A DNA stretch of 64,000 nt from Gibbula magus. Lineage: Eukaryota > Mollusca > Gastropoda > Trochida > Trochidae. Positions within the stretch are counted from its first letter, which is position 1; each line of letters starts with the position of its first letter. Location: the NCBI GenBank assembly GCA_936450465.1, contig OW388290.1:27021457-27085456 (forward strand), written 5' to 3'. Of this stretch, positions 47,060 through 59,444 are shown piece after piece. The notes under the pieces were generated by a model. It saw only the letters and a program-made list of their open reading frames with translations, did not search any database and was not told where the DNA came from. A program made the position numbers and the translations under genes.

Positions 47060-47850
47060 AGTAACTTTCATACATAACATTTACGGTAGGGATGAGCGGG
47101 GATCAATCGGACAGCGGGATGGTTCGGACATCCCTGATATCTTCCAACCGAAAATGCAACAGATGTTTTCACGTCACACGTCAACAACCATGCCATATTT
47201 TCGACAAGTTGGGCAAGCGGGAAGTTTGATCAGCTAAGCGATTTTCGTTTTCCACCGAATGCCATGTAACTTTTGACTATCAGAACGTAAAAGCTCAGTG
47301 CCATAAAAGGCATCGTTTTTTTAGGAATAGAATTTTGCCTTGCAGTGATAAGCACAGCACTTGTGTGGACAGTTTTATTCTCGCATAATCTCTCCAGTCT
47401 CGTGTCAATGTATATTCGTCTGAAAAAAGTTACAGTGGTGTAGCTTCGTCCATATGGACGAACCTACCCCATACATGTCCGATGTGCGATTGTTTTAAAC
47501 AACTTATTAATCAAATGCATATTTACTATGATATTTATACCATTAAGGCCTATTGATTGAAGACTGGTTGCTTATTTTTTTCATTTATTAAAAGCATAGT
47601 CGAACAAATCTAAATGACTAATGTTCTATATTGCAGTTTCCTAAACGTTACTTTGTTGACATACTTGTTGAAATAACCTCAAAATAAATATTTTAAACGG
47701 TTTTATTGCATTTCCAGAACGCATAACTACTTTTGATACTTCTTTTATTGGTTAATTGATTTGTATAAGAGCTTTAAAGAATTATTTTAATTAGTGTTGT
47801 AAGGATAAGATATCCTAGATTTCGTTTTTGATTACTTATCTTGAAAAAGT
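47060..47850. other. C-specific insertion of about 0.8 kb, partly CpG-rich
   Basis: Flanks match A at 2105 and 2230, so most of this stretch is extra in C. It contains GGGATGAGCGGGGATCAATC, GGACAGCGGGATGGTTCGGA and an 18-bp perfect palindrome TTCGTCCATATGGACGAA at 47445-47462. An 81-residue ORF (46992-47237) starts in shared sequence and runs into the insert. I do not recognise it. Confidence 0.5.
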
Positions 47851-48454
47851 AGGCCCTCCTCCTGCCCACCAGTACCATAGTTATAGAGGGTGTAAAGTCA
47901 GATGAAACAAAATAACTAAGAAGGGTTTCATGAGTTATGCAATTGAAGGTACAAAGACAGATTTACATTTTAAACGTTTCCGGAAATTATCGCACATCGT
48001 GTTCAAAATATTAATGTTTGAATTTTCAAATTCAAGAGCAGAGATAATGATATAGTGACCCTGCCAATCTGACTTTTGTCATACATCATAATTCCATGTC
48101 ATGATCAAAATAGTGGGTGTCTAAAATAAAATTACATTAAGATTGTCGTGGTAAATATATTATCTCTCATATGTTATATTGTAGATGAAAGATTTGTTCT
48201 GGTGATATATTATTCATATGTTTTTACTGAAAATATTTTGTCTCAGAAAATAATATCAACATACATAATGGACCTTAACACTTAAACAACTATGTTTATA
48301 TCACCAACATATGAATTTTATCGCCAAATGTATTGAAAAATACCGGCCCTTAACATTTGCAATTGAACAGTGACTTTAGGTGACATTTTGCTCTACCAAA
48401 GACACGAGTATTTGGCTGTCCACACTGTCTGTACAATGGGTAAAAAGCAGCACT

Positions 48455-48780
48455 GTTTAACAATCGTGTAGACGACGCAGTCGCATTAGAACTTATTTTG
48501 GACCTTTGGAATGGAAATACGTCCATGCTATTACTTCAGAGGTAATTAGACCATAGAAATCCTCTGCTGTAACGTATCCCTTCTTCCTACTAAGCATGTG
48601 GTCTTTCAACCTGTGATCGTAATGTGGCTGTAAATTATCACTGGATAACAATCATTTGAAATGGCCAACGCTTTGCTATCACGCGGCAGACTGCAAGATT
48701 TATAGCTACAGGACTATGGTAATTATGTTGAAGGCTGGAGGTGAGAAACTTTTTTCACTTCCATCCCCCCTTTATTTTCG
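48455..48780 (+). other. CE1 conserved element, copy C
   Basis: Same order of motifs as in A and B: ACGACGCAGTCGCATTAGAA, GAGGTAATTAGACC, AAATCCTCTGCTGTAACGTA, TGTGATCGTAATGTGGC, GCGGCAGACTGCAAG, then TTTATAGCTACAGGACTATG and TTGAAGGCTGGAGGTGAGAA. Conservation fades sharply after the pyrimidine-rich tract that follows. Confidence 0.75.
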
Positions 48781-49759
48781 CTTAGACAGAAGCTTTAAAA
48801 ATCTTACACATATAATGGTTCCTAAAATCTATTTCAATTAACTGACGTGCTCAATTTAAAAAAAAACCTCACGTCTTAACTGATAATGTTGGATATGACA
48901 GTCACCTTTACTACATGATGTAGTTGGGAATGTTGAATATTACCCCTTTTAGTGGTAATGTGAAACATGTTGAATGATGTTTATCAAAAGGTGATTGAAA
49001 TTTTAAAACGGACGAGAATACTGCTTTTCAGTAAACAAGTTGGGACTTCATGATATCAGGTAATGAGTTGAAATTTAGAGGTGATCTCATGATTAATGTT
49101 ATGTCATGTTAACAGTTCACATAAATCTCATGAAGTTAAAACAGTGTCCTATCTACATATATTATGACTATTATATCTTTGATGAACCCCGATATCCACG
49201 TATTGCAGAGCAGTGAGCTCGTTACTCAAAGGGGTTAGTTGACAGATGTTCTAATGAAATGGATTACTTTTTTTGTCCTTGTGAGATCCATTTTTAAATG
49301 GAAAGTAACAAAATCTCATAAGAGACAATTAATAATTTCTTATTCTAAGGTCTCTCGATCAGTTCAGATGGAAAGTTCAGTTGAACATAAATATACTACA
49401 TGTCTAACTTAAATTATATTTCAATGAAGAGGTGGCAATTTTGGTATTTGAAATTGACAATTAAACAGTTCTTAGTATACACAATGTTTTCTTTATAATG
49501 TTAAAAAAAAGGTATTGCCATATCGGTTTCTGTTTACTGCATCCTTTAAGAGACACTATGCTTTACCTATTAGAGCATATATAATATGTAGGTATAAAAA
49601 ATAAATCCTACGAATTGGGTTTTAAAATAAGATCAACAGTTTACATTACTCGATATTCCATGTTTTGAGGAGATGAAATCACCGTTATGTACAAATGGGT
49701 CTCTTTATATTGGTGGCTGTTACATTAACCTGTTAAATGCTTGTGATTACTCATATAAT

Positions 49760-50090
49760 GTATATATGTACGTATGTAGGCAGTGTGTATTCTACGTCTG
49801 AGTTATTCTGCTACTTGTACAGATCACCCGACAAATTTCAATCAATGTCTGTTATGAAATGCCATAAAAGTAAGCTTTTAAAATTCATACAAATTCTGAC
49901 AATATAATGTTCTCATTGTCCGAATATTACTCATAGGAATCTCTTAATTTGTTCACGGGGATCGGCAATGATCTTTTTCTGTGCTTTTTGGTTCATAAAG
50001 CATATACGCTTCGATCGATTTTATAGAGCAATTGCTACGAACACGATGATTTAGTCAAGCAAGTGGAAGAAATTCACTTTCGTTTTGCAA
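49760..50090 (+). repeat. Diverged extra copy of block 1 inside unit C
   Basis: It keeps the landmarks AAATTTCAATCAAT, the AAGCTTTT region, ATTTGTTCACGGGGATCGGC (compare B TTTGTTTACCAATGATTGG), a 'GGTTCATAAAGCA' string and 'TTTTATAGAGCAATT'. It is a second, older relative of block 1 about 4 kb downstream of the first copy in unit C, directly before a SINE at 50105. Confidence 0.5.
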
Positions 50091-50104
50091 AAATGAATGT
50101 AGTG

Positions 50105-50475
50105 GCACGTAGTCCTGTGCATAGCTCGGTTGACCGCTATCAGTGAAGTTCAGCAACAATGGGCGCGGCTCGGAGCATGGGTGGGTTACCCGCTACATAG
50201 CTGCATAAACTGTGAGTTTGAGGGTCAGTCCCTGCCCCACACTGAGATATAAGTTGAGAAAGTTGTGGTGTCACCCTGGGTTAGTGACTTAGTTCGAATT
50301 GTGCCACCCAGCAGTAAATGGGTACCTGGTATGATACGATGGTGGTCTAAATTTTGAGTGCCCGACAGGTTGTATTCTCCTAAGGGAGTGTTCTGTACTT
50401 GTCTTGACCAGGGGTAATATGTCACGCCATGAGCAGGTATTAGTACCTGGAGGTAGCGCATTACCCACATTAGTA
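50105..50475 (+). mobile_element. Second SINE family (about 370 bp), unit C
   Basis: Key strings are AGCAACAATGGGCGCGGCTC, GGAGCATGGGTGGGTTACCC, GTCAGTCCCTGCCCCAC, CAGTAAATGGGTACCTGG, TGTTCTGTACTTGTCTTGAC, ACCTGGAGGTAGCGCA and a 3' end of TATTATTATTT. The 'AAATGGGTACCTGGT' core and the short-repeat 3' end resemble SINEs I know from marine molluscs. The minus-strand ORF at 50225-50470 is a shadow. Confidence 0.7.
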
Positions 50476-50560
50476 TTATTATTTAAATTTTGAAGTTTTT
50501 AAATTGCTATTGTACTGTTAATATATTATTGATTTCTTCAGACATGAAATCAACTTCCAG

Positions 50561-50712
50561 TTTCCATCACTGGCTGTATCTAGCCTTGCTGTTATCCCAT
50601 AACTTTTCGTGCTTGCGTAGCAGAGCGCACTGTTCAGGTGCAGCGGGCCGTTATTCTAGCACAGACAAGATAAGAAAATACAGCAAAGTTCAAATTAGCC
50701 AGTGATGGAAAC
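50561..50712. mobile_element. Fold-back element, relative of the 24989 element
   Basis: Left arm TTTCCATCACTGGCT and right arm AGCCAGTGATGGAAA are exact inverses. The flanking words (ATAAC, CGTG/GCGCGGGTTAT) resemble the GGCATAACTCTTGCCAG arms of 24989-25209. It lies just after the SINE at 50105 in unit C. Confidence 0.65.
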
Positions 50713-51749
50713 GAGCGCGGGTTATCATATGCTTAGGAGGTTGACATGAAATGTGACATTAATTATGTCTTACTTATCTGTATACGTGTAAAATAACACA
50801 GGATATTATTCGTAATTGAGATTGGCAGTGTTAGGAGCCTTGAGAGCTCGATGGGGTTATGGCATGTCATGGTGTCGTCCATCCTTTCGCTTTTTCAACT
50901 TCTCAACAACCACTTTTTCTTGAGAGGTGAATATGCCACTCTGAAGGAATGTGTATGGAAACTTATTGATTGGTTTCCAAACAAAAGTATGAGTTTCAGT
51001 TGACTATAAACAGTTTCAAGTCTCATTTTACAGTTGACAAAGTTTTGCCATTATAATTTTGTGTTAAACAAAGTGTGACTATTTGCTAATTGCAGATTAT
51101 AAATGGTATTCTGAATGAAAATACAGTGTAACTATCTGTTCCAATTCCCTTAGGAATTTCATCTAGATCCAAGATATGTGAAACAAACATTCTAAAATTG
51201 AATATGTTTTTGAGGTGAAATAACGAGCCATGCTACTCTGTTTGATAACAAGTAGCGTATGAACATTGGAAATTGCAAATATATTACAGTGCAAAAATAG
51301 CTCAGTGTAAGAAAAACAGCTTTTCTATAAATAGACCAATAATAGTGCCCCACCACACATGATGTCATGGGCAACACGTAATTCACACAAAGGATGACTT
51401 TAGATTTTTAAAGTATACCTTTCAATCATGCGTGGACTATTTGCGACCTTCCAAAATTCAATTTCGCCATGATGACGTGTTTTGATTTAGATTTTTTTTG
51501 GGTTTCTGTTGTATTACAGTTTACTTTAAACAAAACTATGAATAATAAGTCTCACAATGTAAATGCTTATTTTGTAAAACAACACGTGATAGATACTTCA
51601 AACAATACAGGCACGTGTTTCAATCTGTAATATCGCGTGTTTACAAGGGGAGTATATCGTTGACATTTCAAAGTATGAATTAGTATTAATTGCAGTGACG
51701 GCATATACAGAAATCATCATATTTCCTTGTTACTTGTTTATTTTTATCC

Positions 51750-52005
51750 TATCGGGTCACCATGACATTGTCATGTTTTATATTTTAGTTAATTTCAATC
51801 TGTTTAAGTTTCTCTTGAGTGAGTTTCTCCGTTCTCAGAACAGAGGTCCATTAACACGTCACTTTATGTCACTGAGACTTTGCTGAAAAGTCTCGAGAGG
51901 CTGCCAAACCAAATGCTGAACTCATGTTGACATTTTTGAGCAGTTTTAAAATTTTTCTTGGGTAACTCGATATACCCTAGGGAAATTATCGCGCAGAGTT
52001 TAAAA
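51750..52005 (+). other. CE2 conserved element, copy C
   Basis: It keeps GGTCACCATGACATTG, the TTCTCAGAAC palindrome, AGTCTCGAGAGGCTGCCAAA and TACCCTAGGGAAATTATCGC. The 12-bp minisatellite that lies upstream in A and B is absent here. Confidence 0.75.
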
Positions 52006-52507
52006 ATAAGATATTTTAAAAAGTAAGTTTTATGTTACCTCTTGTAATCAGAGTGCTGTTCTTAAAGGCAATCGTGAGATCAATTGTAATAAATTCTTGG
52101 TTGCAGCCTCCTTAACACAAACTGAAGGGTAATACTATGAACACTATAAATGCTGGTCCTGTTCAACGACTGTGTACAAATAAAAGCCGTTTATAACTCT
52201 AGTTCCAGAGTAAGCCAGTCTATCTGGAACTGTAAGCTTAAAGAAATAAAATCATCGGAATGAAAGTATAGTACTAAAGTAATCATTAAAACTCCACAAA
52301 CTAAATTTTAGTCTATAATAATCCATTTACAGATATCGGAATGTGGATTCTTATTTCTATTGCAGGTAAATACACGTACATGTATTTGCCACTGTTTCGA
52401 AAACAAATGTAAAGAAATTAAGTACAGCTATTGGTGACATTAGGTTTAACTTAAGATCAACATTTTAAAAAGTTTTAAGTTAACGTGTCGTTCAAGTACA
52501 ACATTAA

Positions 52508-52859
52508 AGGGTCAGTAGCACGTTTTTGGCAAATTATATTTTTTCAAATTCCCCATTTATAATGATAGTTTATATGATTTATATTAACTTTAGAGGGTTA
52601 AACTTTTTATTACACAAATCAATTATCCGTAGTGGTGATAACGGTGTTGCGTATAAGTAAATAATTGCATGGCGGTATTCTATTGTGAACACATTTTATT
52701 ATTTCGAATAACAAAAACGATCCCCATGGCCCTACCGAGCCATGTACATTCATTTTCAACTTGATTTTTCAAAGAATAAATCATGTTTTACTATTGGTGC
52801 CATTATTTTTCAAATACATTTCAACGACTTTTGTGAGCGAAAAACGTGCTACTGCCCCT
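52508..52859. mobile_element. 352-bp TTAA-flanked MITE, copy 2 (opposite orientation to copy 1)
   Basis: The ends AGGGTCAGTAGCACGTTTTT and the reverse complement AGGGGCAGTAGCACGTTTTT flank a body that resembles the reverse complement of copy 1 at 1241-1595. TTAA is found at 52504-52507 and 52860-52863. Unit A at the same place (about 7835-7850) has no element: the flanks ...GGTACAAT and CAGCTCTACATAT are almost joined. Insertion therefore postdates the A/C split. Confidence 0.88.
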
Positions 52860-52964
52860 TTAACAGCTCTACATATAAAATGTAAATACACTGAAGAGAC
52901 ATTTATGACATGTAAGCATGTCATTAGCGTTGAACTACATGTAGTGAACTTTCGATCTAATGTT

Positions 52965-53270
52965 CGAGGGGTGGACCACCACATTGGTTAGCGCATTCGA
53001 TTTGGGATCAAGAGGCCCTGGATTCTAATCCCGTCAGGGGCTCGGCAACTATGTCTGCTGTATAGCACTGTTCTATATGCAGTAAGCTTGGGGTGAAATG
53101 CACTGAATTTAAACGCAGTACCACCCATGATTCTCTAGTTCCAGCCGATGCTCGCAGGTTTCAGCGAACGGCATAACCACAGTTGTGCTGCGGGCTTTCT
53201 TCCTGCATTGAAACTAGCAGTCATGATATAAATGAATACCCTTGAAAGCGACATTAAACCGCAAATCCCC
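52965..53270 (+). mobile_element. tRNA-derived SINE, unit C
   Basis: Head GGGTGGACCACCACATTGGT then TAGCGCATTCG (A-box-like) and GGATTCTAATCCC (B-box-like). Body CTGAATTTAAACGCAGTACC and tail GCAGTCATGATATAAATGAA with CTTGAAAGCGACATTAAACC. It is in the same position as the A copy and in better condition. It is not a functional tRNA gene. Confidence 0.82.
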
Positions 53271-53894
53271 AAATCTTACCTCTAATTTTCCAACCAAAAT
53301 TAGCTAAAACATATGAACATTTGAGAGTAAGGGTCATGTTTTTGATCCAGAGGAAAGCATACGAACTCAATGATGATAATTGAGACAAATGAGCTAAGAA
53401 AGGTGATGTTAACTGATCTGTTGCTGTAGAGAGAAATTTTAAAGGTTGGACATTGGCTATGGTTAGGTGGATATTCACTCATATTTTTGCCCTTTAACAA
53501 TATGTGTATTATTCACTTATTATCGCTATAAATGACGATTACTGAAAGGACTAATTCAATTTAGTAAACGAATTAGCATATCTCCATCAAGGGTATAGTG
53601 AAACGATATTTGTCGAAGGAATGGACATATATAGTGTGAATGAACACAAACAGCATAAACAGATAATTCTAATTTTACTTCATTTTAAATCAATATGACA
53701 TGTATAGAAATAAATATTTTGACACAATAAAGAAATTACCTTTTGATTTTATTATCTCATGAACACTTTTAAAATAATATTTTAAATTCTACGAGCCAAA
53801 TCCAATGATAATACGTTTAAAACAACAAGCATATACCACAGACAGATTTACTCAATGGCAGAGTAAGATGTACGACTTGCAAATTTAATTGAGA

Positions 53895-54060
53895 CAAAGG
53901 GGCCGAGACGTGGGGTGTTAACCGACCGCTTACAGTTAACAGAAATCAATACAAACAAGTCATAGGTGTCTGCTTCACATCTTCATGATGTGGTGTGTGA
54001 AGATTATCCGCATACAGTTTAGCTGTTTTAGTTATTCTCCACAGGGATCACATAGTTTAA
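53895..54060 (+). other. CE3 conserved element, copy C
   Basis: It shares GGGGCCGAGACGTGGGGTGT with the B copy exactly, then TAACCGACCGCTTACAGTTA. The 3' half (the TTCTTCGTCAATGGAG segment) is degraded in this copy. Confidence 0.7.
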
Positions 54061-54439
54061 GGTGATGAAGAATGCTACAATTTACAGCTCCTTTATTACG
54101 AAGTTTGGACATATATTCAAATATCAAATGTTGATATTTTATGTGTGCAAGTTCACCACTTGTATGATAACGACATGAGAATATATGCCTTCTCGGAATA
54201 AATAGGTTGTATATCCATGAAGTTTACGTCATAAATAATATTCAAGAAATGATAACGAAAAATTGTGACACAAATTAGTCAGATAAATTGAATATCCCCC
54301 CAGGCAGTATTAAGTCTCATTTGGTGTGAACAAAATGTGTATTATTTTGATGCCACTATATATCATTTATCCTCCTTAGTTGCTGTCTAAGTTTGGTTTT
54401 GTTAGCATCAGCAAATATGAAGGTACGATGGATGTCATT

Positions 54440-54600
54440 ATGAAATACAACTGTTTGGACATTATTTGAGAGGTACGAAGTACTACATACCTCTACTTTC
54501 GACATCAGCTCCTCCCTAGGAACATTCTGCCGACGTACACCTCGCTATTTCCGGTGTACGGTTATACACAGTGGTAACATATAGCTTGTTAAATATAATG
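54440..54600. other. C-specific short insertion, CpG-containing
   Basis: Contains GAGGTACGAAGTACTACATA, with a GTACGAAGTAC near-palindrome, and CCGACGTACACCTCGCTATT, then TCCGGTGTACGGT in which GTACACC and GGTGTAC are inverted. It is absent from A and B at the same place. Family unknown. Confidence 0.4.
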
Positions 54601-55384
54601 TGAACAAATTAAGTAGAGACAGATTCAATGTCAAAATAATCTGAAATAAAACAGTTACAACAAACATAGTAAGTGTGTTGTCGTGTAGACTGGGCAGTTG
54701 AAGTATCGTCTATGTAAACATATATACTCCAGGTATTGGTTGCAAAGTAAAACTTATAAGCAGTGTCAAAAATGTATGAAAAATAAATTTGTGGGAACTC
54801 GTTGCAATTGAAACAACTGGGTTAACACGTTCAACGTCATGTTATGGCTATCCATTTTCACAAATGGTATTTTTGCGTAACGGCTATGAATATGTCTTTG
54901 ACTTTTACATGTAAACTAATTCCCTTCGTTCAATAAATGAAAGTGTAGCAATACACTCCATTATTGTGATAATTTGCGTCACTTGAAAGAACTTAGTTCA
55001 ATTACAAACTATTCACAGTTGTATTCACATATATGCATTGACTACATATATATGATGGTCATTTCTGTAGATTTAACAAATGTAAATATATAAGACTAAA
55101 AATAATATCAAATGGTGTAACCGCTGTCGTACTTTTCACAATCAGAATGGTAATGGTATGGTTAATACATCAGAAGACACGCATTCAGCAAAGTTTCAAG
55201 CATTCATTTTGCCAACATTGACAGTTACCCGATCGTTATTTCGAAACGGAAGTGGGTAAATCTTGTCGTAACATTGTGGATGCATATTTTGTGGACACCC
55301 AACAAAGCTTTGTATCTTTATCATCCAAAAACTGACTCCAACAGCTGGTGTCCCTTGTGCAAGATTGAGAAATATTTATAGGAT

Positions 55385-56220
55385 ACCATCGAATTTACAT
55401 ACTTTTTTAATGACCTTACACTAGAAGAACAGGAAGATTTTCTGGATAACAACTTCTTTAATGTGAAAATACACGACGTTTCGGAGTACATAATCACTCC
55501 TTCAGCAGGTGGAATGTACGGAAATAACAAAATATGGTACATTTACATAGCAACAAAACAATGTTGAGGAAACTCAATCAGGGAGATTAACATGCATGAG
55601 AATGGTATACAATGGGGATTTGTGATACAAACATGAGGGGGAGTTAGTAGATAAAGAATGGCCTGTAGGCTTTATTGAAGATGTAAATAAACACACATGA
55701 TGAAATGAGGGAGGCCAATTTGCTTTATTGAAATAGTAAAACAAACAATAATTACAGTTGATTGGAAGAGAGGCCAATTGTTGATGTGGTGGCTTTGAAG
55801 TTGTTTGAGCTGATTGGTGTTGATTGGTGGGGACTTCTCGGATAATTTGCTCCGACAGGAGTGGATGGAAGGTAGGGATACTTGGATTTGGTTTGGTGCT
55901 CCTCGGATATTTCCCCCGACAGGAGATAGAAGTTCCAGATGAGTAGGTAGATGCCTTGATTGCGGTTTATTACAGGCTGTTCCCTTCGAATGTCAATCGC
56001 TTCTCTGAGTTTTCTTTGGCGCCAGTTGTTGTTGTTGGTTGACAGGACTGGTAGATTCCCAATCGATGATGTGATCCTTGTATTTCAGGGTATGTTCAGA
56101 TAGGGCGGATTTCTGGTCAAGTTTGTTGACGGACGCTTGGTGTTCCTTGATCCTTGTGTTGATAGACCTGACGTTACACCACTTTGACATCACTGGGAAA
56201 ACATCTGACAATGTCATGCT
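55385..56220 (-). pseudogene. Penelope-like retroelement remnant: GIY-YIG endonuclease end plus 3' region
   Basis: The minus-strand frame at 56217-55993 contains RSINTRIKEHQ, SALSEHTLKYKDHIIDWES and a lysine/arginine-rich end. This is the pattern of the C-terminal GIY-YIG endonuclease of Penelope-like elements (R-x-R-I-KEH, SA-x-x-EH, H-x-IDWE). Past the stop, another frame reads REAIDIRREQPVINRNQGIY, which looks like the normal continuation after a frameshift. The 3' region keeps the CTCCGAAACGTCG signature typical of these elements and ends near 55385. The reverse transcriptase is missing: a dead 5'-truncated copy. It lies in the part of unit C that replaced CE4 to CE7. Confidence 0.8.
55474..55509 (-). 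ncRNA. Degenerate hammerhead-ribozyme-like motif in the Penelope-like 3' region
   Basis: The minus strand reads CTGCTGAA, then GGAGT-GATTATGT-ACTCC (stem II with 5 perfect pairs), then GAAACGTCG. Penelope-like elements commonly carry minimal hammerhead ribozymes with a CUGANGA box, stem II and GAAAC. Here the CUGANGA box reads CTGCTGA, so the core is altered and activity is doubtful. Confidence 0.45.
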
Positions 56221-59040
56221 GTTATAAAGTTGATGATGTAATACATGCTATGGTGTGTTAATGTTAATGACATCATAAATATATAACCTCACTAAGTTCA
56301 CTAATGAAAAAAATTAATGTTTTCCTGTTAATTATTTAAAATGAATTTGTGATGATAATAAAAGCTTACTATCGTATCTTCTGATATGAAGTGGTTCGTG
56401 GAAATTAACACTCGTTGATTAGAATTACATATTCCCGGTAAAACCTCTCATATGTGTTACTTTAATCAGCGCATGTTGATATATTCTGTATCAAACGACA
56501 TAAGGTGAAACTCTCTTATATACCAAAAGTTCTTTAGTCTATTTCTTCCATTGACCCTATATAGTGTTTAACTGTCTCATACACTTCCAAACTCGGAGTG
56601 TCTTCCAGACACTCACAATAGCACACAGAGTGACCTGCAACTCAGCTAATCTGCAGTTTGTAAAAGAGATGTCATTGAGCTTGATTGACAACGTTATTTA
56701 AATGGACATTTATAAAACAGGCATTATTTAAAGATGCGCATATTCCTTCGGGACAACATACCAAGAGGCCATGTCGCTTTATATGCAAAATACACATACA
56801 ATTCTCACATTAAAAAGCATTTGAAATTAAAGCAAGAGACGAACACACGATCTGCTATATTGGTACATGTTTCTGAATTGTTTGTTCGAACCTAGGATCC
56901 TAGAAGACTTTCAGGAGTATATATTTAGCAGCTCCTTGTTTGGTAGGCTGTAGAGATAAGTGGAAGGATAAGTCTAGTTAGCCCAGCAGTCCCGTGCAGA
57001 AGTATTCAGACTAGTTTGTTAGTCCTACTATTGCCCTATGAATGGTTGGTGATGAGGTCATACCGAGATGGGAACGTTGCATTTCAAATATAAAGAAAGG
57101 TCAGCATTTCTAGTTTATTTCTCCTGCTTTATAATATAAAAACTGCAGGCGAATTCTGCATCTGTTCATGACAGTTTCCAAGAGGCAGATTATGATATTA
57201 TTTTAGTTCTTCATAAAATGGCACAACTACCAATTAAAGTGGTTTTAAACGCACGCATGTACTATTACTATATAGCTACCTGTGTGCATATGAATAAAGC
57301 TTATTGACATTCTGTATGTAGACTGAATCTTAAAACTTCACAACAAACAACCTATAAAGGTATAACGCATTCAGCTAAATGCCAAACATGTCAACACTTT
57401 TTAAAATCAATACTCATACACAAACCAAGTGTAAAATTCATTTCAAATCAATTAAATAAATGTATGTTCCCTCCAGCTATTTGAGATCATTAAGCTTATC
57501 TAAATTATGTATTGGTGAATGTGTAAATGTTAATGACAATTCCATAGCTTCCTGACCTCACAGCATAGCCTGGTTATGTGTAATCACGCCGCCGCCTAAA
57601 ACTTGTATCCAATCATTTCGTTTGAACATATTCATCCTTACAGTGAGTGAGTTATTGCTCAACGCCGCTTCGGCAGTATCACAACCATTAGCGGCGAGTT
57701 ATTTAAATTAATTGATTAAATTAAAAATAATTGCAAAAGCAAAAGGTAATGACACAAAGGCCATACAATATATCAGCAAAATATCACACTTTTGGTAAAA
57801 GCTGATAGAAAAGATAAACTTTACAATTTGTCAAATAGATCGACTGCTTTCAAAAGTCTAAAATGCGTTGTTCGCCAAATTAACTAAAAACTTGAGATAA
57901 AGGAATACCTGGATAAAATGTCTCCCTGATGTGTGAAGTGTCCCAACACTCACACAGATTGTTTTTAACAAATTCCTTGAGTGAGTATGCAGAACTTAAG
58001 TACTGGTAAAACATGGACTTTCTGTTTGTGTCAAACGTGTTATGATTTGGTTTAAGTAGGGTGAAACTAGAGAGTTACACATTTACTAGAAACAAAAGAA
58101 AACCCGATGTTTGGGAAGGCATGAGATCCAGCGTCCATCAGTCCGTAAACTTCTTACTTGCTTTTTCGACTTCTTCATTGAGAAAGATGAAGAGGATTGC
58201 AGGATTTTATAATCACATATTTGAGGTTAAATGTCTGATGTCACATGTTGATTTTGAAAAACGTTTTGTCAAATGTTAATTTAAGTATGTCATTAAATTA
58301 GACAACTTTGACCAATAAAAACAATATACGATGAAAGTGTTATTGAGTTTCCAAACACATATCAATAATATTCACTCGGTTATTTTCAACCATATGGGTA
58401 ATAACCAGAGATATGTAGCATTCATTCTGCTCGTCTGCCCCGTTAATCTATCCCATAATTGTGTAGGAGCATATATGCTCTAAATATACATGTTAGCTCC
58501 ACAAACCCGATGCCAGTACATCACGGTCCCCACATGTTGATTTTCCTTGTGATCGTAAGAGGCTGATTTATAGCATGTCTTGTTTGACAGTAAATAACAT
58601 AAGGACATCGTACGCGGACTCTTAACGCCTTCAAATCATGTTAAACGTTTCGGAGAGTTTTCAACACATGCTCTGTCCTATAAAGCCTCCAACACTTAAA
58701 CCATATATTATGATTTTCTGTTGAGAGTTGTATCTACTTATTTGCACAGACATTAATTTTCTGTGGACATTTTGCGATAATATGACGTAGAAAAAGAATA
58801 TCAGAACTGATCTGTACATTTGCTAACGCTTATATCTAATAAGTTCTGAAAGTGTTGTGATTTTCATCGTTTCATTCGTTGATGTCCAAAACGTAATGAT
58901 GTACTGCACAATTATTCTAATCTGTGAACATGTTATTGTCATGTGCCATTTTTCTAAATATTTCTTTAAACAAAACTGCATTATGTTTTGATATTTTAGT
59001 TGAAATGAAGGTTTGAAATACAGATTAAGGTCATTCGCTT
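56220..59040. other. Unit C replacement sequence, nothing recognised
   Basis: No block in common with A or B. A 72-residue ORF at 58061-58279 has no visible domain. The only element seen is the SINE tail at 57640-57690. Confidence 0.5.
57640..57690 (-). mobile_element. SINE tail fragment with GTGAGTGAG run
   Basis: The minus strand reads GGTTGTGATACTGCCGAAGC, then GGCGTTGAGCAATAACTCAC and TCACTG. A 'GCGGCGTTAAGCAACAACTCACTCAC' style tail is a familiar SINE end in gastropod genomes. Only the last 50-60 bp are present. Confidence 0.6.
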
Positions 59041-59117
59041 TAAATATGTTGTGTGAGCAGATGCATAATCAATAAAAACTTAAGTTGGTTAGCCTAAATG
59101 ACAATACAAAGCAAATA

Positions 59118-59323
59118 TACTGAACAACAAAAGAAACGCGAAAAAATAAGTTATAGGAAACATGATATATTTTGTTTAAGCAGATATAAACATAATAAGT
59201 ATGGATAGAATACAGTTCCATAGCAAAAACAATTGCAATAGATAGCAATAAACCGTTCACACGACAATTTTCCGAATACTAAATATGAACTTGAAGATTT
59301 CGCGTTTCTTTTGGTGTTCAGTA
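59118..59323. mobile_element. 206-bp TA-flanked MITE (Tc1/mariner-like)
   Basis: The left end TACTGAACAACAAAAGAAAC-GCGAAA and the right end (inverse TACTGAACACCAAAAGAAAC-GCGAAA) form terminal inverted repeats of about 26 bp with one mismatch. TA lies on both sides (59116-59117, 59324-59325). The matching sites in B (about 44938, GCAAATATATTCCCGAAAGG) and A (about 27890) are empty. The TA target and small size fit a Tc1/mariner-type MITE. A 63-residue minus-strand ORF overlapping it is spurious. Confidence 0.9.
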
Positions 59324-59444
59324 TATGCCTAAGAGGGATAACCTAATCTGGAGAAGACTGTCCTCACACGCTGTAACCTCATTGGACACACGTCTTACAC
59401 AATAAAATAGTCTGGATGCTTTATACACTTGACTGGCTGCACAG

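Noticed and set aside
52975..53035. Possible tRNA gene (A-box and B-box-like motifs)
   Set aside because: No cloverleaf can be closed, and the sequence continues into a SINE body and tail shared with 7925-8210.
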